From the NCBI GenBank assembly GCA_021796445.1, contig JAKACB010000035.1, forward strand, positions 1 to 6,864: a DNA stretch of 6,864 bases. The letters are read 5' to 3'. The number at the start of each line of letters is the position of its first letter. The first letter of the stretch is position 1. Position numbers and translations under genes: made by a program. A model generated the notes under the pieces. The model had not been told where the DNA came from. It did no database searches and saw only the letters and a program-made list of their open reading frames with translations. Of this stretch, positions 6,219 to 6,864 are shown piece by piece. This stretch comes from Nanobdellota archaeon (lineage in GTDB: Archaea > Nanoarchaeota > Nanoarchaeia > Parvarchaeales > Parvarchaeaceae).

Positions 6219-6533
6219 TTATCTATTAAGTTTTATTGCCTCAATTAGGTCCTGCCTTAATCGTTCCCCCTTTGAGTTTATTTTATCGAAAGCAGCGGCT
6301 ATCCCGTCTTGTTTAAGATAGCGCAACCATACTGAAAAGTGTTTTCCATTGTTATGGAATTCCAATGAGTCTATCGGCAAAGTCCTTAATAAACTTTCGA
6401 AACCGTTTAATGTTTCGGCTCTCCCCACTTCTTTGCCGTCTTTTAACTTAAAAACAAACTCTTTTCCTGGATCTGCAGCTATGTCTTTACCGGCTTTTTT
6501 AGTAATTTGCTGGGAACCGTTGTTAAAATTCAT
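6219..6533 (-). CDS. DUF5752-like small protein (104 residues)
   Basis: The product has 104 residues. From about residue 23 the pattern reads GKEFVFKLKDGKEVGRAETL, then a segment with LPIDSLEFH, then HFSVWLRYLKQ, then LRQDLIEAI. A phenylalanine strand with DGxE, an amphipathic helix, a Phe-His before an Asn/Gly turn, a Phe-Ser-x-Trp-Leu and a final charged helix recall the archaeal/bacterial DUF5752 family as I remember it. The family has no established function. This is recognition from memory, not a search. The first 22 residues are polar and probably disordered. The start fits a minus-strand TATA box about 25 bases upstream. The frame overlapping it on the plus strand (6349-6663) is a shadow without family features. 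It converges with the 99-residue gene and diverges from the gene at 6647. Confidence 0.78.
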   Translation of the reverse strand: MNFNNGSQQITKKAGKDIAADPGKEFVFKLKDGKEVGRAETLNGFESLLRTLPIDSLEFHNNGKHFSVWLRYLKQDGIAAAFDKINSKGERLRQDLIEAIKLNR

Positions 6534-6554
6534 ATTAATACTGTCTTTTTGTGG

Positions 6555-6562
6555 TATTTATC
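6555..6562 (-). promoter_or_regulatory. TATA box of the DUF5752-like gene
   Basis: The minus strand reads GATAAATA, preceded by A-rich sequence, centred about 25 bases before the ATG at 6533. This is the distance expected for a leaderless transcript. The 113 bases between this gene and the divergent one at 6647 would hold both promoters. Confidence 0.5.
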
Positions 6563-6618
6563 TTTTTATCACACAGATTTCTAATTTTATTTCCAAGTAT
6601 TTGCGTATATCAATGTGC

Positions 6619-6628
6619 TTTAATATAA
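6619..6628 (+). promoter_or_regulatory. Possible TATA box of the right-edge gene
   Basis: TTTAATATAA is centred about 23 bases before the ATG at 6647, slightly close but compatible with a leaderless transcript. The surrounding sequence is A+T-rich, so the exact box is uncertain. Confidence 0.4.
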
Positions 6629-6646
6629 TTAAAGTTTTATTTGGTA

Positions 6647-6864
6647 ATGGAAAAAGAAATTAAAAATCAGGAAAGTCTTTACTTCTACCACATAGGCAGG
6701 ATAATTAAGGTCGTTAACAAGTCAAATTCAATGAATTTGGACAAGAAAAACAAAGCGGTCATAGAAATGTGGGATAACAACGTCGTAACCTGTGAAATAG
6801 GTAATCCAGCACCAAAAGACGGCAATTTTGTCATTGTTTTATTTAAGGGATTAATACAAACCCA
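6647..6864 (+). CDS. 5' part of an unknown gene cut by the right window edge
   Basis: ATG at 6647-6649 opens 72 codons with no stop before the edge. An in-frame TAA lies at 6626, so this is the first ATG available. The visible product starts MEKEIKNQESLYFYHIGRII and continues with alternating hydrophobic and charged residues (RIIKVV, KAVIEMW, VVTCEI, NFVIVLF), suggesting a small beta-rich fold. An OB or SH3-like barrel is conceivable but not shown by any motif. Base composition matches the neighbours. A possible TATA box sits about 23 bases upstream and it diverges from the DUF5752-like gene. Function unknown. Confidence 0.65.
   Translation, partial: MEKEIKNQESLYFYHIGRIIKVVNKSNSMNLDKKNKAVIEMWDNNVVTCEIGNPAPKDGNFVIVLFKGLIQT

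Noticed and set aside
6345..6365. TTCCATTGTTATGGAA imperfect inverted repeat in the DUF5752-like gene
   Set aside because: It is coding sequence; the spacing does not fit an ORB dyad and no G-tract follows.
6349..6663. 104-codon plus-strand frame overlapping the DUF5752-like gene
   Set aside because: Its first two thirds are antisense to a protein with a recognisable pattern and its end runs through the divergent promoter region, so it is a shadow.

Overview
The window looks archaeal. It is AT-rich and encodes an Orc1/Cdc6 replication initiator. The 411-base gene-free stretch in front of that gene holds three copies of the archaeal origin recognition box (ORB) around a nearly pure A+T segment. 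Several genes have a TATA box about 23-35 bases before the start codon, which implies leaderless or near-leaderless transcripts. The secreted protein in the window carries a very high density of N-glycosylation sequons. Low G+C, short genes and an Asn/Ser/Gly-rich surface protein would fit a DPANN-type archaeon (Micrarchaeota/Parvarchaeota-like) or a plasmid of such a host. That placement is a guess; no rRNA or other marker is present. No tRNA, rRNA, CRISPR array or insertion sequence was seen.

Layout. Positions 1-4178 hold a tightly packed three-gene operon on the minus strand, transcribed leftward: a secreted Asn/Gly-rich protein (1992-4178), a coiled-coil/zinc-finger/winged-helix-like protein (1362-1991) and a HerA/VirB4-type P-loop ATPase (1-1372, cut by the window edge). 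The first two genes abut with no gap (TAA then GTG), and the second and third overlap by 11 bases. Positions 4179-4589 are the likely replication origin: two ORBs on the minus strand, an A+T unwinding segment, one ORB on the plus strand, then a short tandem repeat and the orc1 promoter. Rightward come orc1/cdc6 (4590-5849) and a 99-residue protein of unknown function (5915-6214). A 104-residue DUF5752-like protein (6219-6533, minus) converges on the latter, and a further gene starts at 6647 and runs off the right edge.

How they may work together. Orc1/Cdc6 almost certainly binds the adjacent ORBs and opens the A+T segment. The operon and orc1 are transcribed away from the origin, in the direction of the forks. 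The leftward operon pairs an extracytoplasmic protein with a cytoplasmic DNA-pump-class ATPase and a small zinc-binding protein. This is the most unusual part of the window, and could be a surface or DNA-transfer module. That function is inference; only the gene order, coupling and motifs are seen.
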